A stretch of DNA of 6,134 nucleotides from Alphaproteobacteria bacterium (lineage in GTDB: Bacteria > Pseudomonadota > Alphaproteobacteria > CACIAM-22H2): contig VGDA01000231.1 in NCBI GenBank assembly GCA_016869915.1, positions 1 through 6,134 of the forward strand. Reading direction: 5' to 3'. The notes under the pieces were generated by a model. The model did no database searches. It saw only the letters and a program-made list of their open reading frames with translations, and was not told the origin of the DNA. Of the stretch, positions 1-5,883 are shown piece after piece. The translations under genes were made by a program, and so were the position numbers. Within the stretch, counting starts at the first letter, position 1. The number at the start of each line of letters is the position of its first letter.

Positions 1-1
1 C

Positions 2-1063
2 GACCTGCCGGTCTCGCTCGCCCACGCGAATGCCCGCATCCTGCCGGCCGCGCTGGTGAAGGGCCCGCTGCAGGCGCTGAATACCCGCGCGATCGGCACC
101 GGCCCCTTCAAGCAGGAAACCTACGACAGCGCCCGGTTCATGCGGCTCGTCAGGAACCCCGACTTCTACGTGCCGGGCAAGCCGCATCTCGACGCAGTCG
201 AGCTCTACCTCTTCCCCGACCTCGCCGCCGAGGCCGCCAACTTCCTCTCCGGCGCAGTCGATGTCATGCTCGACGTGCAGCAGGCGGACTTCAAGCGCAT
301 CGCCGCGGCGCCGGGCGTGCAGGGCCAGCGCGTGCCCTCCGGCCGCTTCGTCAACATCGTGATGCGCCAGGACTCGAAGCCCTTCGACGACGCGCGCGTC
401 CGCCAGGCCCTCGCCATGGCGGTCGATCGCGGCATGCTGGTCGACCTGGTGCTCGACGGGCTCGGCCGCCCGGCCGCCGACAACTGCATCTCGCCCGGCT
501 ATCGCTACCTGGTAGACACGCCGGCGCCCAAGTACGACCCGGCGGCCGCGCGCAGGCTGCTTGCCGAGGCCGGCTACCCGCAGGGTATCAAGATCCCGCT
601 GATCTGCTCCAACCGCCCCGCGATCCGCAGCCAGGTCGGCGTCGCCGTCAAGCAGATGGCGCAGCCCGCCGGCTTCGACATCGACGTGCAGACGATCCCG
701 CACGACACGTATCTCGCGAATGTCTGGCGCAAGGGCAACTTCTACATCGGCTACTGGGGCATGCAGCCGACGGAGGACGCCGCATTCACGCTCCTCTTCA
801 CCACCGACGCCGCGTTCGCCGACACGGCGTGGAACAACAAGGAGTTCGACGACCTCGTCGCGCGCGGCCGCGCCACGCTCGACGACGCCGAGCGCCGCCG
901 CCTCTACACGCAGGCCCAGCAGCTGATGGTGCGCGACCGGCCGTCGATCATCCCGTTCTTCCAGGACATCCTCACCGCGAACCGGACCTACGTGAAGGGC
1001 TGGACGGCCCATCCGCTGTCGCGGACCTTCTTCACCGAGGACGTCTGGCTCGAGCGCGGCTGA
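2..1063 (+). CDS. ABC transporter substrate-binding protein, family 5 (peptide/nickel type), 5'-truncated
   Basis: This is the C-terminal 353 residues of a periplasmic solute-binding protein of the SBP_bac_5 (DppA/OppA/NikA/GsiB) family. The reading frame is open to the left edge, so the start codon, the signal peptide and roughly the first 150-180 residues lie outside; family members are usually about 500-540 residues. Family signatures visible (numbered from the window edge) are GTGPF at 32-36, VRQALAMAVDR at 133-143, and the helix beginning YDPAAARRLLAEAGYP at 178-193. The C-terminal part contains the usual long amphipathic stretch ending in a conserved 'IIPFFQD' segment. The protein should capture the ligand in the periplasm and deliver it to the permease pair encoded immediately downstream; the next gene starts 6 bp after its stop. 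The ligand cannot be read from the sequence: peptides, opines, glutathione or nickel-type ligands are all handled by this family. The family assignment is secure; the substrate is unknown. Confidence 0.95.
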   Translation, partial: DLPVSLAHANARILPAALVKGPLQALNTRAIGTGPFKQETYDSARFMRLVRNPDFYVPGKPHLDAVELYLFPDLAAEAANFLSGAVDVMLDVQQADFKRIAAAPGVQGQRVPSGRFVNIVMRQDSKPFDDARVRQALAMAVDRGMLVDLVLDGLGRPAADNCISPGYRYLVDTPAPKYDPAAARRLLAEAGYPQGIKIPLICSNRPAIRSQVGVAVKQMAQPAGFDIDVQTIPHDTYLANVWRKGNFYIGYWGMQPTEDAAFTLLFTTDAAFADTAWNNKEFDDLVARGRATLDDAERRRLYTQAQQLMVRDRPSIIPFFQDILTANRTYVKGWTAHPLSRTFFTEDVWLERG

Positions 1064-1069
1064 CGCGGC

Positions 1070-2020
1070 GTGAACGCCGGGTATCTCGCGCGGCGGCTGG
1101 CCGCGGTCGTGCTGGTCCTGCTGGTCGTCTCCATGGCGGTCTTCGCGATCACCATGATCCTGCCGGGCAATGCCGCGGTGATGATCCTCGGCGAGTACGC
1201 GACCGAGGACCAGCTGAAGGCGCTCGCGGCCGAGCTCGGCCTCGAGCGCCCGTGGCACGTCCAGTACCTCGAGTGGCTCGGCAGGCTGGCGACCGGCGAC
1301 TGGGGCATGTCCATGCGCATGTCCCAGCCGGTCACCCTCCTGATCGGCGACGCGTTCTGGCGGTCGGCGGCGCTCGCGGGCGCGGCGCTCGTCACCGTCA
1401 CCGTGGTCGCGGTGCCGCTCGGCGTACTCGCCGGCATGCGCCGCGGCCGCGGCGCCGACCTCGGTATCGGCCTCTTCGCCTACATGGGGACGGCCATCCC
1501 CGAATTCGTCACGGCGACCCTGCTGCTCGTCTTCCTCGCCGCCCCCGGGCGGCAGTTCTTCCCCGCCGGCGGCTTCGTGCCGCCAGGCGAGGACGCAGCG
1601 CGCTTCCTCTACCACATCGTCCTGCCGGCGCTGACGCTGAGCCTCATACTCACCGCGCACATCGTGCGACAGGTGAGGTCCGAGATGTCCGAGGTGCTCG
1701 CCAGCGACTACATACGCGCCGCGCGCCTCAAGGGGCTCAGCGAGGCGACCGTCATCCGCCGCCACGCGCTGCGCAACGCGATGGCCCCCGCCGTCGCGGT
1801 GATCTCCCTCGACGTCGGCTACCTCCTGGGCGGCATCATCGTCGTGGAGGAGGTGTTCGCCTGGCCGGGCCTCGGGCGGCTCATGATCCACGCGCTCCAG
1901 AACCGGGACCTGCCGGTGATACAGGCGGTGACGCTCGTCCTCGCCGGCGTGTACGCCCTCTCCAACCTCGTCTCGGACATCGTCATCGCGGCGCTCGACC
2001 CGCGCGTGCGATATGCGTGA
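1070..2020 (+). CDS. ABC transporter permease, DppB/OppB type
   Basis: This is a 316-residue inner-membrane permease, a normal length for DppB/OppB/GsiC proteins. The N-terminus has the typical 'YLARRL' lead into a first membrane helix (about residues 9-30). Further helices are likely near 98-122, 131-158, 180-200, 238-262 and 283-308, giving six in all. The cytoplasmic EAA loop that docks on the ATPase spans about 213-240, with 'DYIRAARLKGLSE' followed by 'RHALRNAMAP', as in the family. 'EEVFAWPGLGRL' at 260-271 is another family hallmark. The GTG at 1070 is chosen because it is the first possible start after an in-frame stop (1061-1063), and a later start would remove helix 1. No strong Shine-Dalgarno is seen, so translation may depend on coupling to the upstream gene 6 bp away. 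It should form a heterodimeric channel with the next gene product. Confidence 0.96.
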   Translation: MNAGYLARRLAAVVLVLLVVSMAVFAITMILPGNAAVMILGEYATEDQLKALAAELGLERPWHVQYLEWLGRLATGDWGMSMRMSQPVTLLIGDAFWRSAALAGAALVTVTVVAVPLGVLAGMRRGRGADLGIGLFAYMGTAIPEFVTATLLLVFLAAPGRQFFPAGGFVPPGEDAARFLYHIVLPALTLSLILTAHIVRQVRSEMSEVLASDYIRAARLKGLSEATVIRRHALRNAMAPAVAVISLDVGYLLGGIIVVEEVFAWPGLGRLMIHALQNRDLPVIQAVTLVLAGVYALSNLVSDIVIAALDPRVRYA

Positions 2021-2834
2021 GCTCGTGCGCCACCCGACCGGGCTCGTCGGCGCGACGCTGCTCGCGATCGTGCTCGTCGCCGTGCTGTTCGGGCCTCTGA
2101 TCGCGCCCTACGACCCGCAGCAGTTCCACCCCGCGGCGCGGCTGCGCGGGCCGTCGGCGGAACACTGGCTCGGCACCGACCAGTTCGGCCGCGACATCCT
2201 CTCGCGCACCCTCCACGGCGCGCGGGCGACGATCATGTTCGGCCTCGGCGCGACCTTCGCCGGCGTCGCCGCGGGGACGCTGATCGGCGTCGCCGCGGGC
2301 GTCGCCGGGCGCTGGATCGACAGCGCCATCATGCGCCTCCTGGACGGGCTCCTCGCCGTCCCCGACCTGCTCTTCACGCTGCTGATCGTCACCGTGCTGG
2401 GCGGCGGCACCGGCCACGCGATGCTCGCGGTCGCGGTCGCCTTCACCCCCGGCATGGCGCGCATCGCGCGCGCCGCCGTGCTGTCGGTGCGCACGCGCGA
2501 GTTCGTGCAGGCCGCGCAGGCGCGCGGCGAGTCGCCCGTCTACGTGATCGGCGCGGAGGTGCTGCCGAACACCATGGGGCCGGTGATCGTCGAGGCGACG
2601 ATCCGCGTCTCCTTCGCGATCATGCTGGGCGCGACGCTCGGCTTCCTCGGCCTCGGCGCGCAACCGCCCTCGACCGAATGGGGGCTGATGATCGCCGAGG
2701 CCCGCCAGTTCATGTTCCGCAATCCCTGGTGCGTCGCCGCGCCGGGCGTGGCGATCGCGGTCGCCGCGCTGGGCTTCAACCTGTTCGGCGACGCGCTGCG
2801 CGACATCCTCGACCCGCGGGGGCGGCAGCGATGA
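2013..2834 (+). CDS. ABC transporter permease, DppC/OppC type
   Basis: This is a 273-residue permease and the partner of the DppB-type subunit. It opens with the OppC N-terminal module: a first helix at about 10-31 ending 'GPLIAPYDP', then the near-invariant 'HWLGTDQFGRDILSR' at 51-65. Later helices are likely near 73-97, 112-130, 133-152, 190-214 and 240-262. The ATPase-docking EAA loop is at about 163-190 ('EFVQAAQARGES' followed by 'VLPN'). The C-terminus has 'LGFLGLGAQPPSTEWG' at 209-224 and 'NLFGDALRDILDPR' at 256-269, both standard for DppC/GsiD proteins. The ATG at 2013 lies 8 nt inside the end of the preceding gene, which fits translational coupling. Its own stop overlaps the start of the ATPase gene. 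Length and all key motifs look intact. Confidence 0.96.
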   Translation: MRELVRHPTGLVGATLLAIVLVAVLFGPLIAPYDPQQFHPAARLRGPSAEHWLGTDQFGRDILSRTLHGARATIMFGLGATFAGVAAGTLIGVAAGVAGRWIDSAIMRLLDGLLAVPDLLFTLLIVTVLGGGTGHAMLAVAVAFTPGMARIARAAVLSVRTREFVQAAQARGESPVYVIGAEVLPNTMGPVIVEATIRVSFAIMLGATLGFLGLGAQPPSTEWGLMIAEARQFMFRNPWCVAAPGVAIAVAALGFNLFGDALRDILDPRGRQR

Positions 2835-4468
2835 GCGACGCCGCGGCCAGCGTGCTCGGGGTGCGGGACTACTCCCTCGCCTACCGCACCGGCGACGGCC
2901 CGGTGCAGGCGCTTTCGCGCGTCGACTTCTCGATCGCGCGGGGACGCACGCTCGGCCTCGTCGGCGAGTCCGGGTCGGGCAAGAGCTCCATCGCGTGGGC
3001 GATCCTGCGCTACCTGCCCGCCAACGCCGTCGAGGGTGGTGGCAGGATCCTGCTCTCGGGCGAGGACCTGAGGGCGAAGACCCGCCAGCAGGTCGCCGAC
3101 ATCCGCGGCCGGCGCATCGGAATCGTCTTCCAGGACCCGTCGACCTCGCTGAACCCGACGCTGATGCTGGGCCGGCAGATCGCCGAGGTGCTGATCCGCC
3201 ATCGAGGGCTGACCGAGAAGCAGGCCTTCGCGGAGGGCGAGGCGCTCCTCGCACGCACCGGCATCGCGCGCCCCGCGGAGATGATGCGCCGGTACCCGCA
3301 CCAGGCCTCGGGCGGAGAGAAGCAGCGCGTGGTGATCGCCACGGCCTTCGCCTGCAACCCGGAATGCATCGTCTTCGACGAGCCGACCACCGCGCTCGAC
3401 ATCGTCACGGCGCGGCAGATCCAGGACCTGTTCGTGCGCCTGCAGGAGGACACGGGCGTCGCGGCGCTCTACATCTCCCACGACCTCGCCCTCGTCTCGC
3501 GGATCGCCCACGACGTCGCCGTCATCCACCGCGGCGCGATCGTGGAGAGCGGGCCCGCGGCGCGCATATTCGGCGCGCCGCGCGAGGAGTACACGCGCAT
3601 GCTGATCGCCGCGGTGCCGCGCCCGGACCGGCGGCTGGTCGACAGCCACCCGCCGGACGGCGCGCAGCGGCTGCTGGGGCTCGAGGCGCTGACAGTCCGC
3701 TACGGGGAGCGCTCGCTGCTGTCGCGCATGCTCGGCCGCGCCCAGGAGCAGGTGGTCGGCGCGCGCGACATCGGCTTCTCGGTGCGCAAGGGCGAGATCC
3801 TCGGGATCGTCGGCGAGTCCGGGTCGGGCAAGTCGACGATCGCGCGCGCGATCGCCGGGCTCAACGACTTCAGCGGGCGCCTGACGCTCGGAGACCGGTC
3901 CTTCTCCGGGCGCGGCGCGCTCGACCGCGCCTACCGCCGCGCGGCGCAGATCGTCTTCCAGAACCCGGACGCATCGCTCAACCCGCGCCAGCGCGTGCGC
4001 GAGATCCTGTCGCGGCCGCTCAAGCTCTACGGCATCGCGCGCGGACGCGCGGAGATCGACCGTCGCGTGGGCGAACTGCTTTCACAGGTGCTGCTGCCGC
4101 CCGAGTTCGCGCGCCGCTACCCGCACCAGCTGTCCGGCGGTGAGAAGCAGCGCGTCGCGATCGCGCGCGCCTTCGCCGCCGAGCCGCGCCTCGTCCTCTG
4201 CGACGAGATCACGTCGTCGCTCGACGTCTCGGTCCAGGCCTCGATCGCGCGGCTGCTCGTCGACCTGCAGGCGCGCACCGGCGCCACCTGCCTCTTCATC
4301 ACCCACGACCTCAACCTCGTCCGACAGCTCGCCCACACGATCGCGGTCATGTACCGCGGCGATCTCGTCGACCTCTTCCCGGTCGGCGCGGCGGACGCAC
4401 CCGACCGCCACCCCTATACCCGCACGCTCCTCGACGCCGTCCCCGTCGCCGTCGGCAGCGCGGCGTGA
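2831..4468 (+). CDS. ABC transporter ATP-binding protein, two fused ATPase domains (DppD-DppF fusion, GsiA/YejF-like)
   Basis: This is a 545-residue cytoplasmic protein carrying both nucleotide-binding domains that power the importer. Domain 1 has Walker A GESGSGKSS at 45-53, Q-loop Gln101, a signature motif ASGGEKQR at 159-166, Walker B ending Asp183-Glu184, and switch His217. Domain 2 has Walker A GESGSGKST at 328-336, Q-loop Gln377, LSGGEKQR at 434-441, Walker B ending Asp458-Glu459 and His492. Both catalytic sets are complete. Each domain is followed by an oligopeptide-transporter C-terminal extension ('EEYTRMLIAAVPRPD' after domain 1, 'HPYTRTLLDAVP' after domain 2). The start is the ATG of an ATGA overlap with the preceding stop, with a G-run 8 nt upstream. 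Longer same-frame readings from about 2678 would lie inside the permease gene and are rejected. Small deviations are Ala for Leu in the first signature motif and 'DEITSSLD' instead of the more usual 'DEP-T-SALD' in domain 2. E. coli GsiA and YejF have the same fused layout. Confidence 0.97.
   Translation: MSDAAASVLGVRDYSLAYRTGDGPVQALSRVDFSIARGRTLGLVGESGSGKSSIAWAILRYLPANAVEGGGRILLSGEDLRAKTRQQVADIRGRRIGIVFQDPSTSLNPTLMLGRQIAEVLIRHRGLTEKQAFAEGEALLARTGIARPAEMMRRYPHQASGGEKQRVVIATAFACNPECIVFDEPTTALDIVTARQIQDLFVRLQEDTGVAALYISHDLALVSRIAHDVAVIHRGAIVESGPAARIFGAPREEYTRMLIAAVPRPDRRLVDSHPPDGAQRLLGLEALTVRYGERSLLSRMLGRAQEQVVGARDIGFSVRKGEILGIVGESGSGKSTIARAIAGLNDFSGRLTLGDRSFSGRGALDRAYRRAAQIVFQNPDASLNPRQRVREILSRPLKLYGIARGRAEIDRRVGELLSQVLLPPEFARRYPHQLSGGEKQRVAIARAFAAEPRLVLCDEITSSLDVSVQASIARLLVDLQARTGATCLFITHDLNLVRQLAHTIAVMYRGDLVDLFPVGAADAPDRHPYTRTLLDAVPVAVGSAA
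2958..2983 (+). repeat. Internal direct repeat, copy 1 (Walker A of ATPase domain 1)
   Basis: This 26-nt stretch encodes the VGESGSGK core of the first Walker A motif. It recurs base for base at 3807-3832 in the second domain of the same gene. The copies are 849 bp (283 codons) apart and in the same reading frame. It most likely reflects the common ancestry and strong constraint of the two ATPase domains, not a mobile repeat. Confidence 0.9.
3807..3832 (+). repeat. Internal direct repeat, copy 2 (Walker A of ATPase domain 2)
   Basis: This is the second copy of the 26-nt repeat at 2958-2983, encoding the Walker A core of ATPase domain 2. Similarity continues imperfectly on both sides: five bases upstream match after a two-base mismatch. 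A shorter shared stretch also occurs at the two signature motifs ('gagaagcagcgcgt' in both). Confidence 0.9.
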
Positions 4469-4481
4469 CGAGCCAGGCATC

Positions 4482-4486
4482 GGAGA
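4482..4486 (+). promoter_or_regulatory. Shine-Dalgarno sequence for the M20 gene
   Basis: GGAGA lies 8 nt before the ATG at 4495. It is the clearest ribosome-binding site in the operon and decides the start of the M20 gene. The alternative in-frame GTG at 4465 overlaps the ATPase stop (GTGA) but has no comparable site and would only add ten residues of unconserved-looking sequence. Confidence 0.7.
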
Positions 4487-4494
4487 TCGCAACC

Positions 4495-5715
4495 ATGAAG
4501 ACAGCCGACGAACTGCTCGCCTCGATCGACGAGAAGGCATGCCTCGACGTCGTCGCCGACTGGGTGCGGCACAAGAGCTACACCCAGACCGACGGCGAGC
4601 GCGCGCTGGTCGAGCATGTCGTCGGGCAGATGCGCGGCCTCGGCCTCGACGCCGCGCCGAGCCCGGTCGAGCCCGGGCGCTTCAACGCGATCGGCACGTG
4701 GCGCGGGACGGGCGGCGGCAAGAGCCTGCTCTTCAACGGCCACCTCGACACCAATCCCGCGACCGAGGGCTGGACCGTCGATCCATGGGGCGGGCTGGTC
4801 GACGACCGCTTCGTCTACGGCATCGGCGTGTCGAACATGAAGGCCGGCGACGCGGCGTCGTTCTGCGCGGTCAAGACGCTGGTCGATGCCGGCGTGCGGC
4901 TCAAGGGCGACGTGGTGCTGACCTATGTCGTCGGCGAGCTCCAGGGCGGCGTCGGCACGCTGGCCGCGATCCGCAACGGCTTCCGCGCCGACTACTTCAT
5001 CAACAGCGAGCCGACCGACCTGGCCGCGATCACCATGCACGCCGCCGCCTTCACCTTCATCATCGAGCTGCAGGGCGTGACGCGCCACATGTCGAAGCGC
5101 GAGGAGGCAGTCGACGCGATCATGGCCGCCTGCGACCTCGTCCCGCGCCTCAACGGCATGAAGTTCTCCGACGCGCCAGACGACGACCACCGCGCCATCA
5201 ACCGCGTGCATGTCGGCGTGATGCGCGGCGCCCTGGGCCGCGAGTTCCACGAGTGGCGCCCGCCGCAGGTCGCCGACGTCGTGCGCCTCAAGGGCTCGGG
5301 CCGCTACGGGCCCGGGCAGACCCAGGCCGCGGCGCTCGCGGACTTCCGCCGCGTCCTCGACGACCTGGAGCGACGCTTCCCCGGGCTGAAGGCGACCGTG
5401 GAGGCCGAGGACGTCAAGGGACGGCCGCTGATGCCCGCCTTCCGCGTCGATCGCGACGCGCGCATCGTGAAGACGGTCAACGCCGCCTACCGCAAGGTCC
5501 GCGGCACCGACCAGCCGACGGGCGCGATCACGCCGCCGGGCTTCTACGGGACCGATGCCGGGCACTTCTACAAGGAGCTGGGCGCCGAGGGGATCGTGTG
5601 CGGCCCGGGCGGGCGCTACAACACCATGCCCGACGAGCGGGTCGACATCGCCGACTACCTCGACATGGTCAGGATCTACCTGCTCGCCATGCTCGACATC
5701 TGCGAGCTGTCTTAG
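4495..5715 (+). CDS. M20-family amidohydrolase/deacylase-like protein with an altered metal site
   Basis: This is a 406-residue soluble cytoplasmic protein of the M20 fold (ArgE/DapE/carboxypeptidase G2 relatives), normal in length. M20 enzymes hydrolyse amide bonds of acylated amino acids or small peptides with two bridged zinc ions. Recognisable motifs are NGHLDTNP at 81-88 (first ligand His83, with Asp85), YGIGVSNMKAGDAA at 108-121, VVGELQGGVGT at 145-155, NSEPTD at 170-175, the dimerisation-domain His198, TDAGHF at 353-358 and GPGGRYNTMPDERVDI at 370-385. Aligned by eye to the family, the bridging Asp is Asn114, the second Glu of the usual 'EE' pair is Leu149, and the last ligand His is Asn376. 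The general-base Glu148, His83, Glu172 and His198 remain. The ATG at 4495 is chosen for its good ribosome-binding site. It is the last gene of the transporter operon, so it probably acts on the imported compound. It may be a mono-metal enzyme, a divergent subfamily, or a non-catalytic binding protein. The fold is secure; activity and substrate are unknown. Confidence 0.88.
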   Translation: MKTADELLASIDEKACLDVVADWVRHKSYTQTDGERALVEHVVGQMRGLGLDAAPSPVEPGRFNAIGTWRGTGGGKSLLFNGHLDTNPATEGWTVDPWGGLVDDRFVYGIGVSNMKAGDAASFCAVKTLVDAGVRLKGDVVLTYVVGELQGGVGTLAAIRNGFRADYFINSEPTDLAAITMHAAAFTFIIELQGVTRHMSKREEAVDAIMAACDLVPRLNGMKFSDAPDDDHRAINRVHVGVMRGALGREFHEWRPPQVADVVRLKGSGRYGPGQTQAAALADFRRVLDDLERRFPGLKATVEAEDVKGRPLMPAFRVDRDARIVKTVNAAYRKVRGTDQPTGAITPPGFYGTDAGHFYKELGAEGIVCGPGGRYNTMPDERVDIADYLDMVRIYLLAMLDICELS

Positions 5716-5722
5716 CTCGCGC

Positions 5723-5746
5723 CGCGCGGGCCGGAATTCCCGCGCG
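5723..5746 (+). terminator. GC-rich hairpin after the operon, possible terminator
   Basis: A perfect 8-bp inverted repeat (cgcgcggg at 5723-5730, cccgcgcg at 5739-5746) with an 8-nt loop begins 7 nt after the M20 stop codon. No T-tract follows on either strand, so it is not a textbook intrinsic terminator. It could be a weak terminator, a transcript-end stabiliser, or chance in a GC-rich sequence. Its position directly after the last operon gene favours a 3'-end role. Confidence 0.5.
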
Positions 5747-5772
5747 ACCATCGCTGGCCGAAGATGTGGTGC

Positions 5773-5817
5773 TGGTAGCGGCGGGCAGATTTGAACTGCC
5801 GACCAAGGGCTTATGAG
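5773..5817 (-). pseudogene. tRNA 3' fragment, CAU anticodon (Met-type), candidate integration attachment site
   Basis: Read on the minus strand, this has the anticodon loop CTCATAA (5811-5817), a 3' anticodon-stem strand, a 5-nt variable region, a perfect T-arm (GGCAG, loop TTCAAAT, CTGCC; 5784-5800), a 7-nt 3' acceptor strand CGCCGCT (5777-5783), discriminator A and an encoded CCA (5773-5775). The 5' half is missing or unrelated. The strand before the loop (TCTGC) pairs at only two of five positions with GCCCT, and no AGCGGCG-like acceptor partner is found where one should be. A D-arm-like stretch (GGCTGGCAAAGCA, near 5823-5835) exists, but its stem does not close. The best reading is a 3' tRNA remnant left by site-specific integration; a decayed complete tRNA is the alternative. 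A functional tRNA is unlikely. The CAU anticodon points to a Met tRNA, although Ile2 tRNA genes also encode CAU. Confidence 0.75.
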
Positions 5818-5883
5818 GCAGATGCTTTGCCAGCCGGATCATCGGGTTGCACGTCTAGCGCCTAACGATCGGGGATCGACGAA

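Noticed and set aside
829..2100. Long plus-strand open frame overlapping the binding-protein end and the first permease
   Set aside because: Its translation is Arg/Pro/Ala-rich low-complexity sequence without any family motif, while the alternative frame there encodes a clear DppB-type permease. It is a GC-rich shadow.
1983..3254. Long minus-strand open frame (423 codons) opposite the second permease and the ATPase
   Set aside because: Its sequence is Arg/Gly/Ala-rich and motif-free, and it lies opposite genes with strong motifs. Long antisense frames are expected at about 70% GC.
2540..3649. Minus-strand open frame (369 codons) opposite the ATPase
   Set aside because: It is an antisense shadow of the first ATPase domain, with Asp/Arg/Val-rich sequence typical of reverse-strand reading of GC-rich genes.
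4199..4225. Possible inactivation of ATPase domain 2 because of 'DEITSSLD' in place of 'DEP-T-SALD'
   Set aside because: The catalytic Glu459, Walker A Lys334, Q-loop Gln377, signature LSGGEKQR and switch His492 are all present, and variation after the DE pair is tolerated in this family.
4414..5751. Long minus-strand open frame (445 codons) opposite the M20 gene
   Set aside because: It has no recognisable domain, and its composition mirrors the codon positions of the M20 gene. The plus strand carries the conserved M20 motifs, so this is a shadow.
4140..5816. Plus-strand open frame running from the ATPase through the M20 gene into the tRNA fragment
   Set aside because: It is extremely Arg/Ser/Pro-rich, overlaps two well-supported genes and has no motifs; it ends inside the tRNA remnant.
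5773..5850. Functional tRNA-Met gene
   Set aside because: The acceptor strand has no 5' partner, the anticodon stem pairs at only two of five positions and the D-stem does not close, so the locus is called a fragment instead.
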